DNA of 64,000 nucleotides from Streptomyces uncialis (GCF_001905345.1 NZ_LFBV01000002.1:806001-870000); one strand, 5' to 3'; positions 42,727-52,281 are shown, counted from the stretch's first letter. Notes: generated from the sequence alone by a model not told the origin. Translations and numbers: made by a program.

Positions 42727-43137
42727 TTACGCCTTGGCCGCCTGCTGGATGCGCACCATGTTGCCCGAGGGGTCGCGGAACGCGCAGTCGCGCGGGCCCC
42801 AGGGCTGGTCGATGGGCTCCTGGAGCACCTCGGCGCCCGATGACCGGACCCGCTCGAAGGCCCCGTCGACATCGTCGGTGCTGAAGACGATGTTCGGCAG
42901 GACACCCTTGGTGAGCAGGGCCTGCATGGCGTCGCCGTCGGCCTGGGAACGGCCCGCGTGGGGTTCCGAGAGCACGATCTCCAGGTCCGGCTGGGTCGGG
43001 CTGGCGAGGGTGACCCAGCGGAATCCGCCGGAGGCGACGTCGTTGCGCGCTTCGAGGCCGAGCGCGTCCCGGTAGAAGGCGAGCGACTCGTCGGGGTCGT
43101 TCACGGTGATGTGGCAGTACTGGAGTGCGATGTTCAT
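42727..43137 (-). CDS. VOC-family (glyoxalase/bleomycin-resistance-like) protein
   Basis: 136 residues from ATG 43137. MNIALQYCHITVNDPDESLA and FYRDALGLEAR are the N-terminal VOC unit; PNIVFSTDDVDGAFERV and WGPRDCAFRDPSGNMVRIQQ the C-terminal unit. It is encoded 10 bases after the AraC gene on the same strand, a pair seen in many actinomycetes, in which the regulator controls the enzyme. The natural substrate is unknown. Confidence 0.85.
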   Translation of the reverse strand: MNIALQYCHITVNDPDESLAFYRDALGLEARNDVASGGFRWVTLASPTQPDLEIVLSEPHAGRSQADGDAMQALLTKGVLPNIVFSTDDVDGAFERVRSSGAEVLQEPIDQPWGPRDCAFRDPSGNMVRIQQAAKA

Positions 43138-43147
43138 GCCGACCACG

Positions 43148-43588
43148 TTAGGCAGCGGTGGCGTCGCCCGCTTCTCGAATCCTGCTCGGCGGATTCTTCG
43201 TCGGGCGGGTGCGCAGTTTCGCGACGCAGGCGGGCATCGCCGCCACCGCGCTGTGCTCCTGCCCCCGGTACGCGCTCGGCGGCTGCCCCACCAGCTCGGT
43301 GAACCGCGAGCTGAACGAGCCGAGCGAGGTACAGCCGACGGCCATGCACGCGTCGGTCACGCTCATACCGCCGCGCAGCAGCGCCATCGCCCGCTCGATC
43401 CGGCGGGTCATCAGATAGCTGTACGGGGTCTCGCCGTACGCCGCCCGGAACCGCCGCGAGAAGTGCGACGGCGACATCAGCGCGTGGCGGGCCATCGTCG
43501 GCACGTCGAGCGGCCGCGCGTACTCGCGGTCCATGAGATCCCGGGCACGGCGCAGATGAGCGAGGTCGGCGAGCTCTTCCGGGGTCAT
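43148..43588 (-). CDS. Short AraC-family regulator
   Basis: 146 residues from ATG 43588. It is almost only the DNA-binding domain: DVPTMARHALMSPSHFSRRF (first helix-turn-helix) and VTDACMAVGCTSLGSFSSRF (second), followed by VGQPPSAYR. A basic, Pro-rich ~40-residue tail ends the protein. Having no sensor domain, it may rely on the partner VOC protein or its DNA-binding part may sense directly. Confidence 0.85.
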   Translation of the reverse strand: MTPEELADLAHLRRARDLMDREYARPLDVPTMARHALMSPSHFSRRFRAAYGETPYSYLMTRRIERAMALLRGGMSVTDACMAVGCTSLGSFSSRFTELVGQPPSAYRGQEHSAVAAMPACVAKLRTRPTKNPPSRIREAGDATAA

Positions 43589-43969
43589 GCGAACGACGCT
43601 ATCACCGGGTCCCCGGGGGCGGCGGTACGGCGGGTGAGCGGTGGCCGGGGCCGCGGACGGCGGCGGCTCTCGGGTCGTACGGGGAGGGGGCGCCGGTCGT
43701 AGGTGGCGGGGTGCCGGGTCGTACGTGGCGGGGCTCGGCGGGGTGTCGTTCCGTGCGGGGCGGACGACGTTTCCGGGCCGCCGCGGGGAGGTGGCGGGCC
43801 CTGGAGGGAAAACGCTTGTGCCGACGCCCGCCGAGGGGAGACGAACAGCGGCGGCGAAGGCTACCCTTACCCACGGTCGTCGGTGGTCAGAGGGTATGTC
43901 CGGGCCGACGGCGGGGGAGGTCCCGGGCCCCGCGGGGGATGCGGGACCCGGGACGGCCCGCGCGGCGGA
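43589..43969. other. Gene-free stretch
   Basis: No coding frame. It contains loose G-rich direct repeats (GGGTCGTACG and GTGGCGGGG variants between about 43673 and 43735). It lies between the divergently placed AraC gene start and the end of the exporter permease, so it should hold the AraC promoter and the exporter terminator. Confidence 0.4.
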
Positions 43970-44809
43970 TCAGGCGTCGCGGGTGCGCAGTACCCCGTAT
44001 CCGACCGCGTTCGCGGCCAGGGCCCAGAAGCAGAGCAGCGCGACCGCGCCGGTGGTGCCGTACGCGTCGGACTCGGCGATGCCCATCAGGGTCATACCGG
44101 CCGGGCCGGGCAGATAGTCGGCCGTCCGCGCGAGGAACTCCACCGACAGGGTCTGGAGGGTCATGGGCAGGACCAGCAGCACGAGGAAGCCCACGGTGAC
44201 CGTGCCCGCGACACTGCGCAGTGCCGTGCCGATGCCGATGACGATCACCCCGACCGCGCCGAGGTAACCGCCGACCGCCAGGGTCCGGCCCACGACCGCC
44301 CCGGCGGTGACCGGGTCCGCGGCGGCGCCGAGCGAGGCGACGGCCGCGGCCAGCGCGAGCGGGGTGAGGAGCAGACCGGTCACGAACAGCACCGGGAAGA
44401 GCACCAGGCTCTTGGACAGCAGCATGCGGTGACGGATCGGCACCCACTGGAGGGTGGTGCGGATGCCGCCGGTCGCGTACTCGGTCGCGATGACCATGGC
44501 CGCGAGGGCCAGCACCGCGAACTGCCCCATGAAGACCGCCCCGGTGGCGACATTGTCCAGCGGCGCGGTCGGCAGCGCGGTGCCGCTGTCCGGCGCGGAC
44601 CGGGCCGAGACACCCGCGATCACCGTGTAGGTGATCAGCAGGGCGGCCGTGGCGGCCAGGCACACCCAGGTGGAGCGCACACCCCAAAGTTTGGTCCACT
44701 CGGCGGCGACGGCTCCCGTCAGCCCGCCGCGGCTCCCGGTCCCGCCGGTACGCCGGCCCGCCTTGCGGGCGTTCGTGGTGGTGGTCGTCGTGTCGTGCTC
44801 GGGTGTCAT
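43970..44809 (-). CDS. ABC-2 type transporter permease
   Basis: 279 residues from ATG 44809, overlapping the ATPase stop (ATGA). A Thr-rich N-terminus (EHDTTTTTTNARKAGRR) precedes six helices, e.g. WVCLAATAALLITYTVIAGV and VGVIVIGIGTALRSVAGTVT. The ATEYATGGIRTTLQWVPIRH connector is typical of ABC-2 permeases of the bacitracin/lantibiotic-export type in actinomycetes. Forms an exporter with the ATPase. Confidence 0.88.
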   Translation of the reverse strand: MTPEHDTTTTTTNARKAGRRTGGTGSRGGLTGAVAAEWTKLWGVRSTWVCLAATAALLITYTVIAGVSARSAPDSGTALPTAPLDNVATGAVFMGQFAVLALAAMVIATEYATGGIRTTLQWVPIRHRMLLSKSLVLFPVLFVTGLLLTPLALAAAVASLGAAADPVTAGAVVGRTLAVGGYLGAVGVIVIGIGTALRSVAGTVTVGFLVLLVLPMTLQTLSVEFLARTADYLPGPAGMTLMGIAESDAYGTTGAVALLCFWALAANAVGYGVLRTRDA

Positions 44810-45741
44810 CGATCAGTCCCGTCCGCGTTCCGGGCGGTGCCGTACTCGACACTGCCGGAGGTCAGTTCCATGTAGGCCTCTTCGAGCGAGGGCTCCTGGA
44901 GGCGCAGTTCGTGCAGCCGGGTCCCGCTCCGATGGGCGAGGTCACCTATCTGCCCGGCCGTGGCGCCGTGCACCACGAGCGTGTCGCCGTCGGCGCTCTC
45001 CACGGCGAAACCCGCCGTGGTGATCATCGGCACCAGATCCGCCCGGCCCCGCGCGTCGGGGACCCGGACCCGGACGGTGCCCAGCGCGCTGCGTCCGATC
45101 AGCTCCGGGACCGGGGTGTCGGCGATCAGCCGTCCCCGGCCGATGACGACGACCTGGTCGGCGGTCTGCTGGAGTTCGCTCATCAGATGGCTGGAGAGGA
45201 AAACGGTGCGGCCCTCGTCGGCGAGGGACCGGGAGGTGCGGCGTATCCAGCGCACCCCGTCGGGGTCGAGGCCGTTCACGGGTTCGTCGAAGATCAGCAC
45301 TCCGGGGTCGCCGAGCAGGGCCCCGGCGACCCCCAGCCGCTGGCCCATCCCGAGGGAGAACAGCCCGACCCGCCGTCCCGCGACGGCCGTCAGTCCGACC
45401 GCGTCGAGCACCTCGTCCACCCGCCGCCGGGGGATGCCGTTGCTGCGGGCCATGGCCAGCAGATGGTTGGCGGCGGTCCGTCCCGGGTGCATTGCCTTGG
45501 CGTCCAGGAGGGCGCCGACCTCGCGCAGGGGGCGGCGCAGATCCTCGTAGCGGCGTCCCGCGACCAGGGCGCGGCCCGCGGTCGGGCGGTCGAGGCCGAG
45601 GATCATCCGCATGGTGGTCGACTTCCCGGCGCCGTTGGGGCCGAGGAAGCCGGTCACCCGGCCGGGGTGGACGTCGAGGGTCAGTTCGTGCACGGCGTGG
45701 ACCGTGCCGTAGGTCTTGGTGAGTCCGTGCAGGGTGATCAT
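44806..45741 (-). CDS. ABC exporter ATP-binding protein
   Basis: 311 residues from ATG 45741. Walker A GPNGAGKSTT, an altered signature LGMGQRLGV (usually LSGGQ), Walker B VLIFDEPVNGLDPDGVRWIR, and switch His SSHLMSEL. The C-terminal ~90 residues end LEEAYMELTSGS, typical of exporters. A two-component system is encoded divergently 291 bases away and probably switches this pair on in response to an envelope-acting compound. Confidence 0.9.
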   Translation of the reverse strand: MITLHGLTKTYGTVHAVHELTLDVHPGRVTGFLGPNGAGKSTTMRMILGLDRPTAGRALVAGRRYEDLRRPLREVGALLDAKAMHPGRTAANHLLAMARSNGIPRRRVDEVLDAVGLTAVAGRRVGLFSLGMGQRLGVAGALLGDPGVLIFDEPVNGLDPDGVRWIRRTSRSLADEGRTVFLSSHLMSELQQTADQVVVIGRGRLIADTPVPELIGRSALGTVRVRVPDARGRADLVPMITTAGFAVESADGDTLVVHGATAGQIGDLAHRSGTRLHELRLQEPSLEEAYMELTSGSVEYGTARNADGTDR

Positions 45742-46032
45742 GTCGCCGTCCCGTCGTGGCGCCGGTCCGCCGGGAGCGGGCCGCTCAAAGGCGTTGCCAG
45801 GGGCGGGTGTCGATGGCTACGCACCGGTGGTCACCGCCGTCCGTGGGTCGTGCGCGGTGGCTGTCGTCCGTGTCATGGCAGCGAGTGTGGAAGGGCGGAC
45901 CGGGCCGCCGCATCGGCGGGAAGTCCATGGCGGGACCGCACTTGGGCGCGGGCCGGTCTCCTCCTTGCGTGGGGGGTGGGGAGCGACTTCCGGCGGACGA
46001 CCTGTGCCGCGCGACGCCCTTAGGCTCGGCGG

Positions 46033-47280
46033 GTGACCAGTCGATCCAGCACCGCCGCCGGCCCCCGACCGGGCACCCCGCTCCGGGGGCGCTCACGGGG
46101 GCGGTTCGGCCGCTGCGGCCCTTGGCCGTCGGCGGTGCTGCTCATGGGCGGGGCGTTCGTCCCGGCCCAGGGCGGTCCGGTCCTCGGGGCGGGGCCGGGG
46201 ATGTCCACCCCGTGGGGGCTTGTGCTGGCCGGAGCGGTCGGGGCGGGTTCGGCGCTCTCGGTCCTGGCGCTGCCCAGGCTTCGCTCGGCGCCGGTGACGC
46301 CGCTGGTGGTCGTGGGGTGCGCGGGCTGGGTAGTGGCGTCGGTCTGGACGACGCTGTGCGCGGCCTCGTACCTCGTGGCCGCCACGGTGCGGGAGCCCGC
46401 GCGCAGGATCGCGTACGTGGCGGGGGCGGTCGTCCTCGTCCTGCTGCCGACGGCGGCCGGGCTCGCGTTCGCGAGGGCGGAGGTCAGCTGGGAGGATCTG
46501 CTGCCCGCGCTGGGTGGGGCCGCCCTGTTCGTGGGGCTGCCCTTCGCACTCGGGCTGTGGAACCTGGCCCGCCGGGACGTGGTCGAGGGGCTGCGGGAAC
46601 GCGCCGCGCAGCTGGAGCGCGAGCAGGCGGCCCGCGCCGCGCGGGCCCGGGTGCGCGAACGCACGCGGATCGCCCGGGACATGCACGACGTGGTCGCCCA
46701 CCGGGTCTCGCTGATGGTGCTGCACGCCGGGGCGCTGGAGGTCAACGCGAAGGACCGGGCGACGGCGGACGGCGCGGAACTCATCCGGACCACGGGCCGT
46801 GAGGCACTGGCCCAGCTCCGGGACGTGCTCGGGGTGCTGCGGAGCTCGGACGGCGAGGAGCCCGCGGTCGGGCCGCCGCCGACGCTGGTGGACCTCGCAC
46901 GACTCCTCGACGAGTCGAGGGCCGCCGGGATCATGGTCACCCGGCGCGACGAGGGCACCCCGCGGCAGTTGCCCCCGCTGGTCGGGCACGCGGCCTACCG
47001 GGTGGTGCGCGAAGCGCTCACCAATGTGCACAAGCACGCCCCAGGGGCCCGTACCGAGGTGCTGGTCCGCTATCACGGGACCGGGCTGGAGATCGCGGTC
47101 CGCAACGGCGCCGACAGCGCTGCCGAGCCACTGCCGGGCAGTGGCATGGGACTCGTCGCGCTGCGCGAGCGTGTCGAGCTGCTGGACGGCGAGTTCACCG
47201 CGGGCGCCCGCGCGGACGGCGGATTCGTCGTCCGCGCGCGGATGCCGCTCCCTCCGCCCCGGTCGGAGACACACGGATGA
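46033..47280 (+). CDS. Sensor histidine kinase (HisKA_3/NarL type)
   Basis: 415 residues from GTG 46033 (AGGCTCGG before it). Four to six N-terminal membrane helices (e.g. TPWGLVLAGAVGAGSALSVL, RIAYVAGAVVLVLLPTAAGL) without a large outside loop, then a coiled coil and the dimerisation/phosphorylation motif ARDMHDVVAHRVSLMV (His). The ATPase domain has AYRVVREALTNVHKHAPGAR (N box) and GSGMGLVALRERVELLDG (G box). Coupled by ATGA to its response regulator. Confidence 0.92.
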   Translation: MTSRSSTAAGPRPGTPLRGRSRGRFGRCGPWPSAVLLMGGAFVPAQGGPVLGAGPGMSTPWGLVLAGAVGAGSALSVLALPRLRSAPVTPLVVVGCAGWVVASVWTTLCAASYLVAATVREPARRIAYVAGAVVLVLLPTAAGLAFARAEVSWEDLLPALGGAALFVGLPFALGLWNLARRDVVEGLRERAAQLEREQAARAARARVRERTRIARDMHDVVAHRVSLMVLHAGALEVNAKDRATADGAELIRTTGREALAQLRDVLGVLRSSDGEEPAVGPPPTLVDLARLLDESRAAGIMVTRRDEGTPRQLPPLVGHAAYRVVREALTNVHKHAPGARTEVLVRYHGTGLEIAVRNGADSAAEPLPGSGMGLVALRERVELLDGEFTAGARADGGFVVRARMPLPPPRSETHG

Positions 47281-47924
47281 TCCGGGTCCTGATAGTCGAC
47301 GACGAGGCGCTGGTACGCGCCGGGCTGCGCATGATCCTCGGACCGGCCGAGGGGATCGAGGTGGTCGGGGAGGCCGCCGACGGGAGCGGGGCGGTGGCCG
47401 CGGTGGCCGGGCACCGCCCGGACGTGGTGCTGATGGACGTACGGATGCCCGGGACGGACGGGCTGACCGCGCTCAAGGAGGTGCGTCGCGCGGCACATCC
47501 GCCGCATGTCGTCATGCTGACGACCTTCGACCTCGACGACCATGTGCACACGGCGCTGCGCCACGGCGCCGCCGGGTTCCTCCTCAAGGACACCTCACCG
47601 CGTGATCTGGCCGCCGCGATCCGCACCGTCGCCGAGGGCAGCGCGATGCTCGCACCCAGGGTCACCAAACGGCTGATCGACGTGTTCGCCGGGCTGGAGT
47701 CCGCCGACGCGGTCCGCGCCCGGGAACGGCTGTCGGTGCTGACAGGCCGTGAGGAGGAGGTGGTACGGGCCCTCGCCCGGGGTCTGCCCAACGCCGGGAT
47801 CGGGCGGGAACTCGCCATGGGGGAGAGCACGGTGAAGGCCCATGTGAGCAGCGCCCTGGCCAAGTTGGGCCTGTCGAACCGGGTACAGGTCGCGTTGCTC
47901 GCCCGGGACGCGGGGTGGGGCTGA
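47277..47924 (+). CDS. Response regulator, NarL/FixJ family
   Basis: 215 residues from ATG 47277. The receiver domain has the acidic pair IVDDEALVRAG, phospho-acceptor Asp in VVLMDVRMPGTDG, and Lys in FLLKDTSP. The C-terminal LuxR-type helix-turn-helix is LTGREEEVVRALARGLPNAG, IGRELAMGESTVKAHVSSAL. It most likely controls the divergent ABC exporter. Confidence 0.93.
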   Translation: MIRVLIVDDEALVRAGLRMILGPAEGIEVVGEAADGSGAVAAVAGHRPDVVLMDVRMPGTDGLTALKEVRRAAHPPHVVMLTTFDLDDHVHTALRHGAAGFLLKDTSPRDLAAAIRTVAEGSAMLAPRVTKRLIDVFAGLESADAVRARERLSVLTGREEEVVRALARGLPNAGIGRELAMGESTVKAHVSSALAKLGLSNRVQVALLARDAGWG

Positions 47925-48240
47925 GCGGACGGCTGCACGGCTGCCACCTGCGGGTGAGGGTTCCGGGAGTACCCAGTTCCCGCGGTGGGCCCGGAACCGC
48001 GCAGGGTTTCTCCCAGCTGGGTCCGGGTGCGGTGGCCGGGGTGTGGGCGGCTGCCGTCGGACGGTCCGGACGGGACGGGCGGGCCTGGCGCGGTCGGGAT
48101 GCGGCCTTGCGGGTGAGGCGTCGCCTACCGGGGTTGCCGGTTCGGCAACAACTGTCGCGTGGGGGGCGGGGTTCCGCCGATGATCGGGAGAGCGGGCGTC
48201 CGGCACGGGCGTCCGGAGGAGCGAGGGTCCTGGAGGATTC
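47925..48240. other. Gene-free stretch upstream of the hydrolase
   Basis: No coding frame. A small palindrome, GTTGCCG with CGGCAAC around 3 bases (48133-48149), lies about 90 bases before the hydrolase start and could be an operator or a weak hairpin. GGAGG is just before the start. Confidence 0.4.
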
Positions 48241-49221
48241 ATGTCGCGGCAGGCCATGGACGTCACCCACCGGCTGGTCCCGTCGGGGGCGGGGCGGACG
48301 CATCTGGTGGAGCAGGGCAGCGGGCCGATGGTGCTGCTGGTGCACGGGTTCCCGGAGTCCTGGTACTCCTGGCGGCATCAGCTGCCGGCGCTGGCGGCGG
48401 CAGGTTACCGTGCCGTCGCCATGGACGTCCGGGGCTACGGGCGGTCCTCCCGGCCGGCCGCCACCGACGCGTACCGGATGCGGGAGCTGGTCGCGGACAG
48501 CGCGGCGGTGGTGCGCGCGCTGGGCGAGGAGTCCGCGGTGATCGTCGGGCACGACTGGGGGTCGGCCGTCGCGGCGAACTCCGCCCTGCTCAGGCCGGAC
48601 GTGTTCCGCGCGGTGGGGCTGCTCGGCGTCCCCTACACACCGCGTGGCGGTCCGCGGCCCAGTGAGGTCTTCGCCGGGATGGGCGGGGCGGACGAGTTCT
48701 ACGTCTCCTACTTCCAGGAGCCCGGCCGCGCCGAGGCCGAGATCGAGCCCGATGTGCGCGGCTGGCTCGCCGGTCTCTACGCGGCGCTGTCCGGCGGCAC
48801 GATGCCGGGGCCCGGCGCCCCCGACCCGCACTTCGTGCGGCGTGGCGGGACGATGCGCGAGCGGTTCCCCGCCGGGCCGCTGCCCGGCTGGCTCAGCGAC
48901 GCCGAACTCGACTTCTACGCGGCGGAGTTCGAGCGGACCGGGATGCGCGGGGCCCTCACGCGGTACCGGAACATGGACCGGGACTGGGAGGATCTCGCGG
49001 ACCTCGACGGCGCCCCGGTCACCCAGCCGTCCCTCTTCATCGGCGGTGGCCTCGACGCCTCCCTGGTGTGGTCGGCCGAGGCGGTCGCGGCGTTCCCCAC
49101 GACGCTGCCCGGCCTGCTCTCGTCCACCGTCCTCGACGGCTGCGGCCACTGGGTCCAGCAGGAGCGGCCCGCCGAGGTCAACCGGCTGCTCACCGACTGG
49201 CTGGCCGCGCTGCCCGGGTGA
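48241..49221 (+). CDS. Alpha/beta hydrolase, epoxide-hydrolase-like
   Basis: 326 residues from ATG 48241 with GGAGG before it. Oxyanion motif VHGFPESWYSWRHQ, nucleophile elbow GHDWGSAVA (Asp), tyrosines in the cap region (FYVSYFQEPG and ALTRYRNMDRDW) that activate the epoxide, the charge-relay Asp in GGGLDASLVW and catalytic His in GCGHWVQQERP. These are the full set for soluble epoxide hydrolase. It opens epoxides to diols. Single gene. Confidence 0.9.
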   Translation: MSRQAMDVTHRLVPSGAGRTHLVEQGSGPMVLLVHGFPESWYSWRHQLPALAAAGYRAVAMDVRGYGRSSRPAATDAYRMRELVADSAAVVRALGEESAVIVGHDWGSAVAANSALLRPDVFRAVGLLGVPYTPRGGPRPSEVFAGMGGADEFYVSYFQEPGRAEAEIEPDVRGWLAGLYAALSGGTMPGPGAPDPHFVRRGGTMRERFPAGPLPGWLSDAELDFYAAEFERTGMRGALTRYRNMDRDWEDLADLDGAPVTQPSLFIGGGLDASLVWSAEAVAAFPTTLPGLLSSTVLDGCGHWVQQERPAEVNRLLTDWLAALPG

Positions 49222-49343
49222 GCGGGGCCCGGGGGCAGGGTGAGCCACGGGCCGGGGCACGGGAGGGTTCCGGCCAGGGAGTGCCGCCACCGGGACGAAA
49301 ACCGCTTGCCGCCGCGGCCGGGACCGGCGATAGGTTCACGATC

Positions 49344-50192
49344 ATGGATGAGACCACCCTGCTCGAAAGGTCCGGCGGTCCGGTCACCCGGCGGCGGATC
49401 GCCCAGGACCTGACCGCGCTCGGACTCGGTGCCGGGGACACCGTGATGTTCCATACCAGGATGTCGGCGATCGGCTACGTGGCCGGTGGACCGCCCACCG
49501 TGATCAGCGCCCTGCTGGACGTGGTGGGCGCCCGGGGCACCCTGATGGTGACCTGCGGCTGGAACGACGCGCCGCCCTACGACTTCGTGACCTGGCCGCA
49601 GGAGTGGCAGGACGCCCTGCGCGCCGGACAGCCCGCCTACGACCCCGTGCTGAGCGAGGCCGACCACAACAACGGCCGGCTGCCGGAGGCGTTGCGCCGC
49701 TGGCCGGGGGCCGTCCGCAGCAGGCATCCCGACGCGAGCTTCGCCGCGCTGGGCGCGCGGGCGTCGGAGCTGACGGCCGACCACCCGTGGGACGGCCCGC
49801 ACGGCCCGGGCAGTCCGCTGGCCCGGCTCGCCGCGCACGGCGGACGGGTGCTCCTGCTGGGCGCGCCCCTGGACACCATGACACTGCTGCACCACTCCGA
49901 GGCGCTGGCGAAGGCCCCGGGCAAGCGGTTCGTGGAGTACGAACAGCCGGTCCTGGCCGGCGGCGAGCGTGTGTGGCGCCGCTTCCATGACATCGACTCG
50001 GAGGAGGGCGCGTTCGACTACTCCCCCGCGGTTCCCGAGGACGCGGAGCCGTTCGAGGTCATCGCGCGGGACATGCTGGCCGCGGGGATCGGCCGCGAGG
50101 GGCGGGTGGGCGCGGCGCGGAGCGTCTTGTTCGAGGCCGCCGAGGTGGTGGACTTCGGGGTCTCGTGGATCGAGGAGAAGCTGAACGGGTAG
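49344..50192 (+). CDS. AAC(3)-family aminoglycoside N-acetyltransferase
   Basis: 282 residues from ATG 49344. It matches the family along its length: GAGDTVMFHTRMSAIGYVAG, GTLMVTCGWNDAPPYDF, RHPDASFAALGARASEL, SPLARLAAHGGRVLLLGAPL and TLLHHSEALA, where His is part of the active site. AAC(3) enzymes acetylate the 3-amino group of 2-deoxystreptamine drugs. It may give resistance or be a housekeeping relative. No aminoglycoside genes are nearby. Confidence 0.88.
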   Translation: MDETTLLERSGGPVTRRRIAQDLTALGLGAGDTVMFHTRMSAIGYVAGGPPTVISALLDVVGARGTLMVTCGWNDAPPYDFVTWPQEWQDALRAGQPAYDPVLSEADHNNGRLPEALRRWPGAVRSRHPDASFAALGARASELTADHPWDGPHGPGSPLARLAAHGGRVLLLGAPLDTMTLLHHSEALAKAPGKRFVEYEQPVLAGGERVWRRFHDIDSEEGAFDYSPAVPEDAEPFEVIARDMLAAGIGREGRVGAARSVLFEAAEVVDFGVSWIEEKLNG

Positions 50193-50300
50193 CCGGGCGC
50201 GGGGCGTTCCGCCGGAGGCCACCGCTCCGGGGCCCGGCGTAGGTACCCGGCCCCGGCCCCCGGCTCCGGCCCCAGCCCCGGCTCCGGCTCCGTCCTCGGG

Positions 50301-51008
50301 TCAGGGCAGGAGCTGGCGGGTGAGGAGGTCTGCTGCCCAGCGCTCCCAGCGGTCGGGGGACCAGCCCTGGGTGGTGACCAGCAGCCCGTAGGTCTCCGGG
50401 CCGAGGACCGTGAACATGATGTCGGCGGCGGACCGGGCGTCATGGCCGTCGCGCAGCGGGCCGCCGGGCTCGTCGGGCGCACCGGCCTCGCTGGGCTTGC
50501 CGGTCTCGGCCGTCTTGGCCGTCTCTGCGGTCAGGGCCGTCTCGGCCGCCTTGGCGGTCAGGGCGTGCGCGAAGTGGAGCTGTACGGTGTGCCGTTGCTC
50601 CAGATTGGTCCGCCACAGCGCGGCGAGTTCCGGCTCGGCCGTGGCCGCCGTGCGGACCACCTCCAGGACGGGCGCGGCCCGTTCCAGCACCCGGCGGGCC
50701 CCGGCGGCCTGCCGGGCGAGCTGAGCGGCCGGGTCGGGGTCGGCGACGACCTCGCGGGCCCAGGGGCGGTCGAGGGTGGCGGCCGGGTCGGCGTCCCCGG
50801 CGATCGCGGTGTCGAGCACCTCCCCCAGCAGAGCGCGTTTGGTGCCGAAGGTGAAGTACACGGTCTGCACGCCCACTTCGGCGGCGCGGGCGATGTCCTC
50901 GACGGTGGCGCCCGTCCAGCCGCGCTCGACGAAGAGCCGGGCGGCGGCGTCGAGCATGCGCCGCCGGGTGCGGCGGGTCTTCTCCGCGCGGGTGAGCGGT
51001 GCGGTCAT
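50301..51008 (-). CDS. TetR-family transcriptional regulator
   Basis: 235 residues from ATG 51008 after AGGGAGA. Helix-turn-helix RMLDAAARLFVERGWTGATV, EDIARAAEVGVQTVYFTFGT at the N-terminus. The ligand domain contains an Ala/Thr/Glu repeat (ALTAKAAETALTAETAKTAE). A perfect 21-base palindrome at 51197-51217 in the shared upstream region is its likely operator, through which it would repress the divergent reductase-methyltransferase operon and probably itself. Confidence 0.9.
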   Translation of the reverse strand: MTAPLTRAEKTRRTRRRMLDAAARLFVERGWTGATVEDIARAAEVGVQTVYFTFGTKRALLGEVLDTAIAGDADPAATLDRPWAREVVADPDPAAQLARQAAGARRVLERAAPVLEVVRTAATAEPELAALWRTNLEQRHTVQLHFAHALTAKAAETALTAETAKTAETGKPSEAGAPDEPGGPLRDGHDARSAADIMFTVLGPETYGLLVTTQGWSPDRWERWAADLLTRQLLP

Positions 51009-51196
51009 CGGTGTCTCCCTCGGGCCTGCGGTCACGTCGGCGTGCGCCCGGGGCCGGGCGGGTGGCGCGGGACGGGGCGGGGCCCGGTCGCGGTGCGGTG
51101 ACCTGGGGTGGATGGCCCCAGGGCCAAGGGTGGGTTGCCCTAAGACCAGGAGTGGGTGGCCCTGGGGGCCGGGATGGATGCCCGGACCCCGCCTTT

Positions 51197-51217
51197 CACT
51201 GTAGTGACACTACAGTG
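51197..51217. promoter_or_regulatory. Perfect 21-base palindromic operator (TetR site)
   Basis: CACTGTAGTG, one base, CACTACAGTG: two 10-base arms with no mismatch. A further half-site-like CACTGGAGT follows at 51224-51232 and runs into the ATG of the reductase gene, so a bound repressor would block RNA polymerase or the translation start. The TetR gene begins 189 bases away on the other strand. Confidence 0.88.
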
Positions 51218-51231
51218 TGTTTCACTGGAGT

Positions 51232-52281
51232 ATGACTACAGCGAATCCCGGTGGTCCGGCCGGGCGGATTCTGGTTCCCGGCGGCTACGGAGCGGTCGGG
51301 GCGACGGTGACCGGCACGCTCCGCGACTGGTTCCCCGGCCGGGTGGTGCCCGGCGGACGGGATGCGGCAAAGGCGGAGCGGCACGGCGGGGTCCGGGTCG
51401 ACGTGGGCGACCCGGCGGGGTTCGGCGCCGTCCTGGACGAACTCGGCGATGTGACGCTGGTGGTGCTGTGCGTCGAGCCCCCGGACCAGGGCATCGCGCG
51501 GGTGTGTCTGGAACGCGGTGCGGGGCTGGTCGACATCGGTGCCACCCGGCGGCTCCTCGACGGTGTCACCGCGCTGCGGGACATCGCGGTCGGCTCGGGC
51601 GCGGCGGCCGTCCTCAGTGTGGGGGTCGCGCCGGGGCTGACGAACCTCCTCGCGCGCCGCGCCCACGAGGAGGTCGGCGGGGCGGACCGGATCGACCTCA
51701 CGGTGCTGCTCGGGTCGGGCGAACGGCACGGCGCCGACGCCGTGCGCTGGACCGTGGACGGGCTCGCCGCGCCGACCGCCGCCCGCCCCCTGCGGATCTC
51801 GCTGCCCGGCCACGGGACCAGGACCAGGACCGCGTACCCGTTTCCGTTCTCCGACCAGCACACGCTGGCGCGGACCCTCGGGGTGGCGGAGGTGACCACC
51901 CGGCTGTCCCTCGATTCCCGGGCGCTCACCGCGCTGCTGTTCGTCCTGCGCCGCACCGGGGCGCTGCGCGCCGTCCGCCGGGCGGGACCGCGACGGCTGC
52001 TCACGGAGGCGTTCCGCCGGGTGCGCCTGGGGGGTGACCGGTTCGTGGTGCGCGCCGACGCCCACCGGGGCGGCAGACATGCCGCGTGGGCCGCCACCGG
52101 CCGGGAACAGAGCCGGTTCACCGCGCTGATGGCCGCCCACGCGGCCCGGGAGGTGCTCAGCGGCGCCGTTCCCCCGGGCGTCCACCACATCGAGGAACTG
52201 CCGGTGTTCGCGAAGCTGCCCGAAGCGCTGACCGGTGCCGGGCTCACCGTCCGGCGGCTGCTGCCCGGGGACATCCGTTGA
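51232..52281 (+). CDS. Saccharopine-dehydrogenase-like NAD(P)-binding protein
   Basis: 349 residues from ATG 51232 (MTTANPGGPAG), GTG 51217 being a less likely start inside the operator. The Rossmann motif RILVPGGYGAVGATVTGTL is at residues ~12-30. The body has VDIGATRRLLDGVTALRD and a hydrophobic SVGVAPGLTNLLARRAHEEV, as in the saccharopine-dehydrogenase/spermidine-synthase-linked reductases. The substrate is unknown. It is regulated by the adjacent operator and coupled by TTGA overlap to the methyltransferase. Confidence 0.8.
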   Translation: MTTANPGGPAGRILVPGGYGAVGATVTGTLRDWFPGRVVPGGRDAAKAERHGGVRVDVGDPAGFGAVLDELGDVTLVVLCVEPPDQGIARVCLERGAGLVDIGATRRLLDGVTALRDIAVGSGAAAVLSVGVAPGLTNLLARRAHEEVGGADRIDLTVLLGSGERHGADAVRWTVDGLAAPTAARPLRISLPGHGTRTRTAYPFPFSDQHTLARTLGVAEVTTRLSLDSRALTALLFVLRRTGALRAVRRAGPRRLLTEAFRRVRLGGDRFVVRADAHRGGRHAAWAATGREQSRFTALMAAHAAREVLSGAVPPGVHHIEELPVFAKLPEALTGAGLTVRRLLPGDIR

